A stretch of 64,000 bases of DNA from Phaeodactylibacter xiamenensis (lineage in GTDB: Bacteria; Bacteroidota; Bacteroidia; Chitinophagales; Saprospiraceae): the NCBI RefSeq assembly GCF_000759025.1, contig NZ_JPOS01000002.1, positions 108,436-172,435 on the forward strand. Direction: 5' to 3'. The number at the start of each line of letters is the position of its first letter. Position 1 is the stretch's first letter. Both the position numbers and the translations under genes were made by a program. Shown piece by piece: positions 53,803 to 62,825 of the stretch. Below the pieces are notes generated by a model. That model was not told the DNA's origin and did no database searches. It worked only from the letters and a program-made list of their open reading frames with translations.

Positions 53803-54240
53803 TCATTTAAGTTTTTTTACCAATTGCAGGTACGAAAGGTCCATATCCCCTCCATTCACCATCACCCATGCGCCATCCACCCTGCCACCGAGCGGAGGGT
53901 TTAATTTCCGGAGCCGGACAAGGTACCCGGTTACGTTATCGAAAGCTACAATGCGGTCGACAATACGATCAACCACAGTTTCCAGGAGTTTGGCGGGCGT
54001 TTTCATCTCCAGCTGGCAAATAAAGTAGAGCAATTCGTAATTGACAGTAGTAGCAGCCGGTTCATCCTCCTCTATTTCCTCCTCCTCCAATTCCTCATAT
54101 AGTTCGTCGGTCGCGGCAGCCAGTTCGGTATCTGCGTTGACAATCACGTCGAGCACAAATGTATTGCCCAGCACCTGTTCTTCTTCATAGTATCCGTGCC
54201 GGGCAAAAAAGCGTACCCCTTCGAGTGCAATAGTGGCCAT
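53803..54240 (-). CDS. folB: Dihydroneopterin aldolase with acidic insertion
   Basis: A 145-aa protein of the folate pathway. Family marks: IALEGVRFFARHGYYEEEQV (conserved His/Tyr/Glu), VNYELLYFICQ, and the C-terminal LRKLNPPLGGRVDGAWV. Usual length is about 120 aa; residues 47-63 carry a run of mostly Glu and Asp (YEELEEEEIEEDEP) in the loop that normally reads like ASDDLSKT. The folding core looks complete. folC is about 15 kb away, not in the same operon. Confidence 0.93.
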   Translation of the reverse strand: MATIALEGVRFFARHGYYEEEQVLGNTFVLDVIVNADTELAAATDELYEELEEEEIEEDEPAATTVNYELLYFICQLEMKTPAKLLETVVDRIVDRIVAFDNVTGYLVRLRKLNPPLGGRVDGAWVMVNGGDMDLSYLQLVKKLK

Positions 54241-54256
54241 GGTGATGCATTTTTGT

Positions 54257-54289
54257 CAAAAATAGGCACCTGCTGCCTCAAATTACAAT
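54257..54289 (-). promoter_or_regulatory. Promoter of folB
   Basis: On the minus strand TATTTTTG (54257-54264) fits TAnnTTTG, with ATTG at 54286-54289 about 21 nt upstream as a weak -33 element. Predicted start of transcription is about 10 nt before the folB ATG. Confidence 0.45.
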
Positions 54290-54359
54290 TGGGCGAACCT
54301 CAGTTGTCAAAAAAACGTAGCAACTACGTGCGATGGTGGTGCAGAAACCCCTAAATGAT

Positions 54360-54367
54360 TACCTTTG
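54360..54367 (+). promoter_or_regulatory. -7 element before the acyl-CoA dehydrogenase gene
   Basis: TACCTTTG matches the TAnnTTTG consensus. Transcription should start near 54374, about 24 nt before the ATG at 54398. This rules out the in-frame TTG at 54365, which lies within the promoter. No clear TTTG is seen upstream. Confidence 0.55.
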
Positions 54368-54397
54368 AGGCTACTTAGCCAAATAAAAGAACTTTTT

Positions 54398-55621
54398 ATG
54401 CATAGCAATGGACATGCCCCTAACGGCACTATAGAAAAAAAAGCCCGGGAAGACCGCTTCCAGGGCCATGATTACTACATGCTGGATGATTTGCTAAAGG
54501 ATGACCACCTCCTGGCGCGCGATGCTGTGCGCACCTGGGTAAAACAGGAAGTCAGCCCCATCATCGAGGAGTACGCAGAACGTGCGGAATGCCCCCAACA
54601 CCTCTACAAAGGCCTGGCGGAAATCGGTGCCTTCGGGCCAAATATCCCGGCAGAGTACGGCGGTGGTGGAATGGACGAAATCGCTTACGGCCTGATTATG
54701 CAGGAGCTGGAGCGTGGCGACTCCGGTATTCGCTCCATGGCATCTGTGCAGGGCTCGCTCGTGATGTACCCGATTTGGAAGTACGCCTCTGAGGAGCAAA
54801 AACGCAAGTATCTGCCAAAACTTGGCAGCGGAGAGTTTATCGGATGCTTCGGCCTGACTGAGCCCGACCATGGCTCTAACCCGGGCGGGATGGTGACCAA
54901 TATCAAAGACGATGGCGACGCTTACATCCTGAATGGGGCCAAAATGTGGATCACCAACTCTCCTGTGGCTGACATCGCAGTGGTATGGGCAAAGGATGAA
55001 GAAGGCAAAATCCGCGGCATGGTCGTTGAGAAAGACATGCCGGGTTTCTCTGCGCCTGAAATCCATGGCAAATGGTCCCTGCGGGCTTCCATCACCGGTG
55101 AGCTGGTGTTTGAAGACGTACGGGTACCCAAAGCTAATGTTTTCCCGGATATCAAAGGCCTGCGCGGCCCGCTGTCCTGCCTGTCAAAAGCCCGCTTTGG
55201 TATTGCCTGGGGCGCTATCGGAGCAGCGATGGACTGCTATGATTCTGCATTGCGCTACTCCCTGGAGCGGGAACAGTTTGGCCGGCCAATCGGTGGCTTC
55301 CAGCTGACGCAAAAGAAACTGGCAGAAATGATTACGGAAATCACCAAAGCACAGTTGCTGGCCTGGCGAATGGGCACCCTTGCCAATGAAGGCAAAGTGA
55401 CCCCTGCTCAGATTTCGATGGCCAAGCGCAATAACGTACACATGGCACTGGAAGTGGCCCGGGAGGCCCGCCAAATCCACGGCGGCATGGGCATCACCAA
55501 CGAGTACCCGGTCATGCGCCACATGATGAACCTGGAAACTGTGCTCACCTACGAAGGCACGCACGATATCCACCTGCTCATCACCGGCCACGATGTAACG
55601 GGCCTGAATGCCTTTAGTTAG
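54398..55621 (+). CDS. Acyl-CoA dehydrogenase of the glutaryl-CoA dehydrogenase group
   Basis: A 407-aa flavoprotein. It follows human glutaryl-CoA dehydrogenase closely: RGDSGIRSMASVQGSLVMYP (the substrate-binding Arg), FIGCFGLTEPDHGSNPGGM, KMWITNSPVADIAVVWAK, and at the C terminus GGMGITNEYPVMRHMMNLE, with the catalytic Glu in TYEGTHDIHLLITGHDVTG. It probably oxidises and decarboxylates glutaryl-CoA to crotonyl-CoA in lysine/tryptophan breakdown. Start chosen at 54398 (MHSNGH), supported by the promoter element at 54360. Confidence 0.92.
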   Translation: MHSNGHAPNGTIEKKAREDRFQGHDYYMLDDLLKDDHLLARDAVRTWVKQEVSPIIEEYAERAECPQHLYKGLAEIGAFGPNIPAEYGGGGMDEIAYGLIMQELERGDSGIRSMASVQGSLVMYPIWKYASEEQKRKYLPKLGSGEFIGCFGLTEPDHGSNPGGMVTNIKDDGDAYILNGAKMWITNSPVADIAVVWAKDEEGKIRGMVVEKDMPGFSAPEIHGKWSLRASITGELVFEDVRVPKANVFPDIKGLRGPLSCLSKARFGIAWGAIGAAMDCYDSALRYSLEREQFGRPIGGFQLTQKKLAEMITEITKAQLLAWRMGTLANEGKVTPAQISMAKRNNVHMALEVAREARQIHGGMGITNEYPVMRHMMNLETVLTYEGTHDIHLLITGHDVTGLNAFS

Positions 55622-55886
55622 AATAAAACAGCTAGCCGACAGCCTCCTATTGCAGGGTGCTGTCGGCTTCCTACCTCCGCCCATACCGCCTCAGCAAGCA
55701 ATTTCCGGGCATATTTATGCTAAAAGTCCGTTTTTCTTCGTTATTCGCGGAGCATATGTTGCCATATTTCGGATTTAAGTGCAACAATCATCAGATTCCT
55801 TTATTTTTACCCTTAACGGTTTGCAATAACCAAATAAACACGCAACGTTTAGGAATCGCCCGGCAGCGTAAGACAAAATTCATCAC

Positions 55887-57092
55887 ATGAGGAAACAACA
55901 TTTTCTGTCTCTGGTCCTCCTGCTCAGTTCAATCGTTTCAGGAACGAGCCAGGGAGCTATTTATCTTAATAACCCCTCCTTTGAAGACTTTCCACGCCAC
56001 AGCCACCCACCAACCGGATGGCAGGATTGTGGTTTCCCGGGGGAGTCGCCTCCTGATACTCAGCCCAGCGGAGATTTTGCCGTGACGTATCCCGCAACGG
56101 ACGGGTCGACCTATCTTGGTATGGTGGTTCGTGATAATGAAACCTACGAAGCGGTCACCCAAAAGCTGAGCAGCCCTATGAAGCCGGGAACTTGTTACGA
56201 ATTCAGCCTCCACCTGGCCAGATCGCCTTACTACGTGAGCATTAGCCGCACCACAGAGCAGCGCACCAACTTTAATCAGCCGGTTAAGCTCCGGATTTAC
56301 GGCGGGTTTAGCAACAACTGCGACCGGTCTGTCCTCCTCGACGAAACCGGTCTGGTCAAAGCCTCGCAGTGGATGCAGTATAACTTCAAATTTGAGCCCA
56401 AACAAGCCTACTCACATATTCTGATTGAGGCCTTCTACGAAACGCCTACCTTGTTTCCTTACAATGGAAATGTCCTGGTAGACAATGCCTCGGCAATTAC
56501 CCCTATTCCCTGTGCGGAAGATATCCCGGAGGCTCCTCAGGAGTTGCCGGAAGTGGAGCAGCCTTCTGAAGAAGTCTTAACCACGGAACCAATAGCCAGC
56601 AATATACCTTCCAATACTCCAGAGGCAGATCCGGAACCTGCCTCTGAGCCTGATCCCAAACCACAACCGCAGGAGGTGAAACCCCCAAAACCGGAGCCTA
56701 CAATTGCAGGGGTAAAGCGCTCCGAAATGGAGAAAGGTAAAATTATTACGCTGGACAAGCTTTACTTTCTGGCAGATAGCTCCAGCATCACCAGCGATTC
56801 GCGGAAAGTGCTGAATGAAGTGTTTGAGTTCCTCAAAACGAATAAGGATGTAGCGATCGAAATCGGTGGGCATACGAATGACCTGCCACCAGATGACTAC
56901 TGTTTCAAACTGTCCACTGCCCGGGCTAAATCAGTCGCCGAATACCTCATTAACAGAGGCATCAACCGCGACCGGCTGGAGTACAAAGGCTATGGCAAGA
57001 CCAAGCCGATCGCATCCAATAAAACCGCCTACGGGCGAAAACGCAATCAACGGGTAGAAATCAAAATCCTGGATATTTCCTCTGATGGATAA
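55887..57092 (+). CDS. OmpA-family outer membrane protein
   Basis: A 401-aa protein with a signal peptide (HFLSLVLLLSSIVSGTSQG), an N-terminal beta-sandwich (IYLNNPSFEDFPRHSHPPTG ... GTCYEFSLHLARSPYYVSI) like carbohydrate-binding modules, a long proline/glutamate-rich linker (about 215-275) and a C-terminal OmpA peptidoglycan-binding domain: LDKLYFLADSSSITSDSRKV, VAIEIGGHTNDLP and ARAKSVAEYLINRGINRDRL. It should tether the outer membrane or a surface structure to the cell wall. Its stop is 8 bp from the end of the group II intron. Confidence 0.88.
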   Translation: MRKQHFLSLVLLLSSIVSGTSQGAIYLNNPSFEDFPRHSHPPTGWQDCGFPGESPPDTQPSGDFAVTYPATDGSTYLGMVVRDNETYEAVTQKLSSPMKPGTCYEFSLHLARSPYYVSISRTTEQRTNFNQPVKLRIYGGFSNNCDRSVLLDETGLVKASQWMQYNFKFEPKQAYSHILIEAFYETPTLFPYNGNVLVDNASAITPIPCAEDIPEAPQELPEVEQPSEEVLTTEPIASNIPSNTPEADPEPASEPDPKPQPQEVKPPKPEPTIAGVKRSEMEKGKIITLDKLYFLADSSSITSDSRKVLNEVFEFLKTNKDVAIEIGGHTNDLPPDDYCFKLSTARAKSVAEYLINRGINRDRLEYKGYGKTKPIASNKTAYGRKRNQRVEIKILDISSDG

Positions 57093-57105
57093 TAATTGAG
57101 TAGGG

Positions 57106-57135
57106 TAAAGTAGAAGGATGCATCCTTCTACTTTA
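57106..57135. repeat. 30-bp perfect palindrome at intron 3' end
   Basis: TAAAGTAGAAGGATG (57106-57120) is followed directly by its reverse complement (57121-57135) with no loop. It fits the domain VI position of the intron. It is also close enough to the ompA stop (57092) to act as the ompA terminator hairpin. Confidence 0.7.
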
Positions 57136-57187
57136 TCCCTCTCACAGAACCGTGCGTACGGGCCTCGTACACGGCTCCTGTTAAATC

Positions 57188-58456
57188 TTATTCATAGTAT
57201 TGATGCAACGTGTTGGTTTTCACCCGCTCCATGTCGTACAAGTGCAGGTTATTAAACCACTCATTAGGCAGCGCCATGTGGACCAGTTTGCAGCTCGCGT
57301 TGCGCCAGCGGGCCATAGAGATTTTCTCAAAACTCCCTTTGTAACCCATCCGTCGTAACTGTTTATGCAAGCCTTTCCAACTTTTCCACTCGCGCATCTG
57401 CTTCATCCGTAGGCGGCGGCGTATCCAGCTCATTAAATTACGGAACAGGCTCTTGGCTTGCCCAATGCGGAAGTAGTTGGCAAAACCCCGCAATAGCATC
57501 GACAGCTCCCTTATCTGGTGCTCTACGTTACGCCCGGAATTGCGTGGGGTCAGCTTGCGGACTTTGTCCTTAAACTTCTTCACGCTCTTTGGGTGTATGC
57601 GCGCACCCCGCCGGCTGATGATAAAACCCAGGTACGTTATGCCTTCCCATATCGTTGTGAGGTGCGTCTTCTTTACGTTGACCGTAAGTTTTAGCTCCTC
57701 TTCCAGATATTGGGCGGCTATAGAACGATACCTGCCCGCTTCACTGCGCGTGTAGCCGAAGATCAGTATATCGTCTGCGTACCTTACTATCCGGATGCCT
57801 TGACTTTTCATGTACTGGTCAAAATTGTCCAAATAGATATTCATCAGCAGCGGGGAGATTACTCCGCCTTGCGGGCTGCCAGCTTCCGCAGGGTAGTATG
57901 CCCCTTCGTCCATAACTCCCGTTTCAAGTATTTGACGGACCAGTGCCAAAACACTGCCGTCGCTTACTTTAGCCCCCACCCCTGCCAGTATCAAGCCGTG
58001 GTCCAGCGTGTCGAAGCACTTCGACAAGTCCATGTCAACGACATGAGCCAGCCCCCACTTGTTACTGAAACGCTCTGCCTTAGCCACTGCATGGGCGCAG
58101 CTGCGCCCGGGGCGGTAGCCGTAGCTCGATGGGTGGAAGCCCGGCTCGAAAATGGGCTGGAGGATGTTGAGCAGTGCTTGCTGCACCACCCGGTCGCGTA
58201 CCGTCGGTATGCCTAATGGGCGTTCGCTGCCGTCAGGCTTCGGGATATACACCCGTTTTACTGCCTGCGGGCGGTACGCCTTCGTCCTGAGTTCTTTTTT
58301 CAAACGGCGCAGCTCTGACACCCTCTTCTCATCGAAGTCGGTGATGCGAACTCCGTCTACTCCGGCAGCGCCCCGGTTCGCCTTTACCTTCTGGTAGGCT
58401 TCCATGAGGTTCTTCCAGCTGTACACTTTGTCGTATAGGCTGTACCATTTTCGCAT
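57188..58456 (-). CDS. ltrA: Group II intron reverse transcriptase/maturase without endonuclease domain
   Basis: A 422-aa protein encoded inside the intron. Reverse transcriptase blocks include RPLGIPTVRDRVVQQALLN, SSYGYRPGRSCAHAV, VVDMDLSKCFDTLDHGLI, AGSPQGGVISPLLMNIYLD and the catalytic YADD (IRIVRYADDILIFG). The maturase X domain follows (LRMKQMREWKSWKGLHKQLR ... ALPNEWFNNLHLYD). The HNH endonuclease domain is absent, so target-primed insertion would rely on nascent DNA strands, as for class C introns. No stop or frameshift is seen, so it may be active. Confidence 0.95.
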   Translation of the reverse strand: MRKWYSLYDKVYSWKNLMEAYQKVKANRGAAGVDGVRITDFDEKRVSELRRLKKELRTKAYRPQAVKRVYIPKPDGSERPLGIPTVRDRVVQQALLNILQPIFEPGFHPSSYGYRPGRSCAHAVAKAERFSNKWGLAHVVDMDLSKCFDTLDHGLILAGVGAKVSDGSVLALVRQILETGVMDEGAYYPAEAGSPQGGVISPLLMNIYLDNFDQYMKSQGIRIVRYADDILIFGYTRSEAGRYRSIAAQYLEEELKLTVNVKKTHLTTIWEGITYLGFIISRRGARIHPKSVKKFKDKVRKLTPRNSGRNVEHQIRELSMLLRGFANYFRIGQAKSLFRNLMSWIRRRLRMKQMREWKSWKGLHKQLRRMGYKGSFEKISMARWRNASCKLVHMALPNEWFNNLHLYDMERVKTNTLHQYYE

Positions 58457-59233
58457 AAAAAAAAAAACTTTTGTACGTTGCAGCTTCTCTGAGCTCCAGG
58501 CGGTGCAATTAAGGCAGGCTGTTTGTTCTGGCGGGAGGCAGGGCGTTTCTAGCTCTATGGCAATCTACCCTGTCTGGCTCCACCGTACTCAACGCTCGTG
58601 CGGATTATTGGTCAGGCTGGGCTCGTCACCACCTTCCCATAATTCCTCATCGGGGTCCCACCGACGATTGTCTTCACTTGTACCTTAACGACCCCTTGGA
58701 GGGAGACGCTTTGATTTAACTTCGCCCCTTCGCAGCTTACCAGCACTTTTGGCGCTGATAAGTCAAGTTGACTAGCTTTGCGGTCAGCCATCGCAACTTG
58801 TCCTCCAAGTTTTATCCTCCACCCTGTTACCAGAGCTTCAAAGGCTCGGAGTTTAAAACTACTACGGGCTCATCTGCCACCTGCTGGCGTGTGGCTGCTG
58901 CCTCGCCTTGCGACTTGTTAGCTGCTTGTCCAGATAAAAAATCCCGGACACCCCAACAGGCTTCCATGGTTAAGCAAACTTTCCTGTATGGGACACCGTC
59001 CGTTTTAACGTGGCAGGTTATCCGGCTTTTGGGCTTTCCCACTTTTTGCAAGGTTACCCACCTGCCGCGCCACTCCCGGTTCGCTCCCGCTACGTGCCCC
59101 ATACTTGCTAAGGCTTCCTTCCCACCCTACCGTTGCCAGTAACGCAGTTGCCTTCGCATTGGCTTCCCACCGATTAGGCGCCAGGGCTTCTTTCAGCCCT
59201 TCGGAAAATGTTTGCATGCCATGCAAACAAAAA

Positions 59234-59265
59234 GGCCGGTTGAGTTGCTCAACCGGCCTTTTTTT
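59234..59265. terminator. aroA terminator and intron insertion site
   Basis: GGCCGGTTGAG (59234-59244) pairs with CTCAACCGGCC (59248-59258), loop TTG. T-runs stand on both sides: seven T on the plus strand, five on the minus strand just before the intron. The aroA stop (59264-59266) is inside the structure's edge. Confidence 0.9.
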
Positions 59266-60505
59266 ATCTGACTACTTCAAAACCTATCTTCTGCAGGTCT
59301 TTCCAAAAGTCCGGGTAAGACTTGACGACTACCTCCGGCTCCTCAATTTCGATGGGATGCTGCATTGCCAAAGGCGCGAAAGCCATCGCCATACGATGAT
59401 CTTCATAGGTAGCAAAGGTTGGAGTGGAACCAAAAAGCGTTTTCCCTTGTGTCTGAAAGTAAGTACGCTCTCCGGTAGGAGGCAGCTCAATTAGGTTGGC
59501 GTTGACTTTTTGCAGTTCCTGCTGAAGCGCCAGAATGCGGTCAGTTTCTTTAATGCGCAGGGTTTCCAAGCCACAAAACGTACCACTTGTGCCCACTGCA
59601 GCACAGCATACAGCAAGCGTTTGCGCCAGGTCGGGGCATTTCAGGAAATCCCAGGTAAACTCGTCCGGCACTTCTGCACCTGCTCTCTTTTTCAACCGGA
59701 CGCCAGCCTCGTCAAAGTGGGTTTCCACTCCAAATTCGGTCATCATTTCCGAAAGGACGGCATCGCCCTGCACACTTTCCCGGAAAAGCCCATTCAGGCG
59801 AAGGTCCGTCTCCGGGGCAATGGCAGCCATAGCGTAGTAGTAGGAGGCTGCCGACCAGTCTGCTTCTACAGTGAAAGGCTTGCCCACATAAGACTGAGGC
59901 GGCACGATGATGGTTTGCTCCTCCCACTGATGGCTTACGCCAAAGTAGCTCATTAGGGAAAGGGTCATTTCTATGTAAGGGCGGGAGACGATCTCACCCT
60001 CGAGTTGCAGCCGGAGCCCTTCCGGAAGGGTTGGTGCCAGCATGAGCAAAGCAGAAATGTACTGACTGCTGGTATTCGCGGCGATGGACAGGGTATTGGC
60101 TTTGCCGAACCCATCGGGAGCGCCTATCCGTAAGGGGGGGTACCCCTGTTGCTCGAGGTAGTCAATTTTGGCGCCCAGCTTCCGCAGCGCATCTACCAAT
60201 ACACCAATAGGCCGTTGTTTCATCCGCTCAGTGCCGGTAAGCACCTGCTCTCCGGGCTGCATGGACAGATAAGCCGTGAGGAACCGGAAAGTCGTCCCGG
60301 CGGCACCGGCATCAAGGGTGTGGTCAGTGGTTTGCAGTAATGCCTCCAACAGTACGGTGTCCCTGGCATTCGCCAATTTATGAATAGGAAAATCGGCGCC
60401 GCTCAGCGCTCTGATCATCAGTGCACGGTTGCTAATGCTTTTAGAACCGGCCAGGGTGATTTCCCCGGTAAGTGTGCCCTCAGGCCTGCTTAAAGTAAGT
60501 GTCAT
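59264..60505 (-). CDS. aroA: 3-phosphoshikimate 1-carboxyvinyltransferase (EPSP synthase)
   Basis: A 413-aa enzyme of the shikimate pathway. Motifs: EITLAGSKSISNRALMIRAL, AGAAGTTFRFLTAYLS, TGTERMKQRPIGVLVDALRK, RIKETDRILALQQELQKV and the C-terminal YEDHRMAMAFAPLAM. The substitution GTAMRP (class I) to GAAGTTFRFL is a class II-like variant usual in Bacteroidota. No upstream gene is close on this strand. Confidence 0.96.
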   Translation of the reverse strand: MTLTLSRPEGTLTGEITLAGSKSISNRALMIRALSGADFPIHKLANARDTVLLEALLQTTDHTLDAGAAGTTFRFLTAYLSMQPGEQVLTGTERMKQRPIGVLVDALRKLGAKIDYLEQQGYPPLRIGAPDGFGKANTLSIAANTSSQYISALLMLAPTLPEGLRLQLEGEIVSRPYIEMTLSLMSYFGVSHQWEEQTIIVPPQSYVGKPFTVEADWSAASYYYAMAAIAPETDLRLNGLFRESVQGDAVLSEMMTEFGVETHFDEAGVRLKKRAGAEVPDEFTWDFLKCPDLAQTLAVCCAAVGTSGTFCGLETLRIKETDRILALQQELQKVNANLIELPPTGERTYFQTQGKTLFGSTPTFATYEDHRMAMAFAPLAMQHPIEIEEPEVVVKSYPDFWKDLQKIGFEVVR

Positions 60506-60571
60506 AGTCAGGATAAACTCTAAAGGGCGACAAAATGAGAAAAAACCTGAAAACCTCAGAATTTAGAAGCG

Positions 60572-60748
60572 CTAATCTACCAAATCGCGGTACTGATCTG
60601 CAACTTCCTCAGCTTTAGCTTTCCTGTCTTCATCGGCATCTTTATCCAGGCGCTCATACTCCAGAATCACCCCCAGGGCTTCCAGGGCACTCAGCATTTT
60701 ATGGAATGCAGCCTCTTTCTTTTTATTGATACGAACTCGGTAATTCAT
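60572..60748 (-). CDS. 58-aa protein downstream of phoH
   Basis: A small charged protein, MNYRVRINKKKEAAFHKMLS... ending ADQYRDLVD, likely a beta-strand followed by two helices. Its start is 12 bp after the phoH stop, so the genes form an operon. No function recognised. Confidence 0.7.
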   Translation of the reverse strand: MNYRVRINKKKEAAFHKMLSALEALGVILEYERLDKDADEDRKAKAEEVADQYRDLVD

Positions 60749-60760
60749 CGTTGTATGCAG

Positions 60761-61837
60761 TTATTCTTCTTGAGCAGCCGCCTTTGATTGGACCGTCTCT
60801 TTTTCCGCTTCTTTCTTTTTGTCACTCTCACGCTGTTCACGGCGTTTACGCATTTCTTCGTCAGAACGCTCGTAGGCCAGAATGATTTCCTTGACCAGGC
60901 GGTGGCGGACCACATCGTCCGCATCCAATTTGATTGCGGCAATCCCGGTTAGCCCTGCCAGAAGCTCAATGGATCGGCGCAGGCCCGATTTCTGATGGAA
61001 GGGTAAATCCACCTGAGAAAGGTCTCCGGTAATAATACACTTTGCTGACGGGCCCAGGCGGGTCAGAAACATCTTGAGCTGAGCCGTCGAACAGTTCTGC
61101 GCCTCATCCAGGATGATGAATGCATTATCCAGTGTACGCCCACGCATAAATGCCAGGGGCGCGATTTCAATAACCCGGTTGGCCATGAACTGCTGCAGCT
61201 TTTCAGCGGGGAGCATATCATCCAGGGCATCGTAAAGGGGCCTGAGGTAAGGATCAACCTTTTCCTTAAGGTCACCGGGGAGGAAGCCCAGGCTTTCACC
61301 TGCTTCAACAGCCGGCCTTGTAAGGATGATCTTCTTGACCATTCGGTTTTTAAGCGCCTTCACAGCCAGGGCTACAGCAGTATAGGTTTTGCCCGTGCCA
61401 GCGGGACCAATAGCGAAGACCACATCATTCGTTTCGCTCGCCTCAATGAGCCGCTTTTGGTTGTGAGTCTTGGCTTTGATCTGCCGCCCGTTACGGCCAT
61501 GCAAAATCGTTTTATTTGATGCACTCTCTTTGCTGATCCGTGCTTCAAATGGATTATTGTCGTTGATCAGGTCCTGTACCATTTGCATGGGCAACTCTTT
61601 GTGCTCACGCAACAGACGGACCATCATTTCGAATTTCGCCTTGGCTCTCTGCGTGTCTTTCTTGTCACCTGCCATCTTTACGCTGCTGCCACGGGAGGTA
61701 ATGGTGACAGAAGGAAAGGCTTCCCGAAGCAGATTCAGCTTTTTATTGTTTTCACCGTATAGCTCGACCAGGTCGACACTTTCCACAGTTAAAATGATCT
61801 CACTCAATATAATGGTATCCCTTTTGGTGAAGAACAT
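60761..61837 (-). CDS. phoH: PhoH-family ATPase
   Basis: A 358-aa PhoH-like protein. It has an N-terminal domain with KKLNLLREAFPSVTITSRGS, a Walker A motif VFAIGPAGTGKTYTAVALAV, the conserved LTRPAVEAGESLGFLPGDLK, and Walker B FIILDEAQNCSTAQLKMFLT. PhoH ATPases are linked to RNA metabolism and ribosome maturation near YbeY, though the exact job is unclear; ybeY is not in this window. The charged C terminus (RKRREQRESDKKKEAEKETV) may be RNA-binding. Confidence 0.93.
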   Translation of the reverse strand: MFFTKRDTIILSEIILTVESVDLVELYGENNKKLNLLREAFPSVTITSRGSSVKMAGDKKDTQRAKAKFEMMVRLLREHKELPMQMVQDLINDNNPFEARISKESASNKTILHGRNGRQIKAKTHNQKRLIEASETNDVVFAIGPAGTGKTYTAVALAVKALKNRMVKKIILTRPAVEAGESLGFLPGDLKEKVDPYLRPLYDALDDMLPAEKLQQFMANRVIEIAPLAFMRGRTLDNAFIILDEAQNCSTAQLKMFLTRLGPSAKCIITGDLSQVDLPFHQKSGLRRSIELLAGLTGIAAIKLDADDVVRHRLVKEIILAYERSDEEMRKRREQRESDKKKEAEKETVQSKAAAQEE

Positions 61838-61951
61838 GGCTGTTACGCTTTATCAGGAAGGCAACTTAGCCAAGTTCAGATTAATGCTTTCAGAACTCTA
61901 ATATATTCATAAAAGTTCAACCTTAGGCCGCCTCTTGCTTCAAGATTACGT

Positions 61952-61959
61952 TAATTTTG
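61952..61959 (+). promoter_or_regulatory. -7 element upstream of the SAM hydrolase gene
   Basis: TAATTTTG fits TAnnTTTG. Start of transcription would be near 61966, leaving an 86-nt leader before the ATG at 62052. No good -33 element at the expected spacing. Confidence 0.4.
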
Positions 61960-62051
61960 CCCCGGGCTGAATAATTTAGGAGTATGCCCGGAAAATTCGG
62001 ATAAGTAGCGCATTACATTTAAATTTAGCCCTTCACTTCCACATTAAGCCT

Positions 62052-62825
62052 ATGGCAATTGTAACGCTTACCACTGATTTCGGCGACAAGGGCTTTGACC
62101 TTCCTAAATTGAAAGGAGCGCTGTTGGCCGCTGCTCCCTCCGCACAGCTGATTGACCTCACGCATCAGGTGAGCAATTACGATATTGTACAGGCCGCCTT
62201 CCTGTTCCGGAATGCATGGCAAAGCTTTCCCAAAGGCACGCTTCACCTGATCAGTGTGAATGACTACCCTTCGGGCACGCCGCGGTTTCTCGCAGCAGCC
62301 TATCGGGGGCATTACTTTATTGCCCCGGACAATGGGTTGTTCTCGCTCATCTTCCCGGAGGACGCGCCCTACCAATACCATCTTTTGGACTATGCGCCGG
62401 AAGAACTCATGTCGCTGGAACGTATCTACGCCCGGGCAGTAGGGCACTTAGCGCAGGGGCGGCCGCTTATTGAGCTGGGAGCCGCCACAACCGAGGTCAT
62501 GCAGCGCATCACTCTGCAGCCGGTCATCGGGCCCTCCCAAATCAGGGGCTCCGTTATTTTTGTGGACAGCTTTGATAACGCGATCACCAATATCAACCGC
62601 TCCCTCTTTGAACAGGTAGGTGCGGACCGGTCTTTTGCCCTTTACTTCAAGCGCAACGACCCTATCCGAACCCTATGCCGGCAGTACCACGAAGTGGAGA
62701 TCGGGGAGCCGCTTTGCCTGTTCAACTCCTCCGATTTACTGGAGATTGCCATCAATATGGGCAAAGCCAGCAGCTTGCTGGGGATTAATGTAGAAGACAC
62801 CGTCCAAATCGAATTCCGCTCATGA
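62052..62825 (+). CDS. DUF62/SAM hydroxide adenosyltransferase-family protein
   Basis: A 257-aa protein of the family that hydrolyses S-adenosylmethionine to adenosine and methionine (fluorinase/chlorinase relatives). Family marks: IVTLTTDFGDKGFDLPKLKG with the conserved Asp, LIDLTHQVSNYDIVQAAFLF, VNDYPSGTPRFLAAAYRG, YFIAPDNGLFSLIF and SVIFVDSFDNAITNINRS-type block. The chlorinase/fluorinase loop is not visible, so the hydrolase role is most likely. Overlaps the next gene by 4 bp. Confidence 0.92.
   Translation: MAIVTLTTDFGDKGFDLPKLKGALLAAAPSAQLIDLTHQVSNYDIVQAAFLFRNAWQSFPKGTLHLISVNDYPSGTPRFLAAAYRGHYFIAPDNGLFSLIFPEDAPYQYHLLDYAPEELMSLERIYARAVGHLAQGRPLIELGAATTEVMQRITLQPVIGPSQIRGSVIFVDSFDNAITNINRSLFEQVGADRSFALYFKRNDPIRTLCRQYHEVEIGEPLCLFNSSDLLEIAINMGKASSLLGINVEDTVQIEFRS

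Larger units (their letters stand above)
57100..59228 (-). mobile_element. Group II intron (IIC-like), complete
   Basis: About 2.13 kb in the minus orientation. The 5' end is placed at 59228 (GTTTGC), directly after the T-run of the aroA terminator. A structured non-coding part (58457-59228) precedes the RT gene (57188-58456). Domain V lies at 57146-57177: minus-strand GAGCCGTGTACGAG and GTACGCACGGTTCT pair into the catalytic hairpin with the AGC triad. Domain VI is the 30-bp perfect palindrome at 57106-57135. The 3' end (CCCTAC) is at about 57100. IIC introns typically insert behind terminator stem-loops, as here. The 5' start GTTTG differs from the usual GTGYG, so the exact boundary is uncertain. 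Confidence 0.85.

Noticed and set aside
54365..54397. TTG start for the acyl-CoA dehydrogenase
   Set aside because: It lies inside the TACCTTTG promoter element, so it would not be on the mRNA.
58827..59102. 91-aa minus-strand open frame in the intron's 5' part
   Set aside because: It lies in the structured RNA part of the group II intron and has no protein family pattern.
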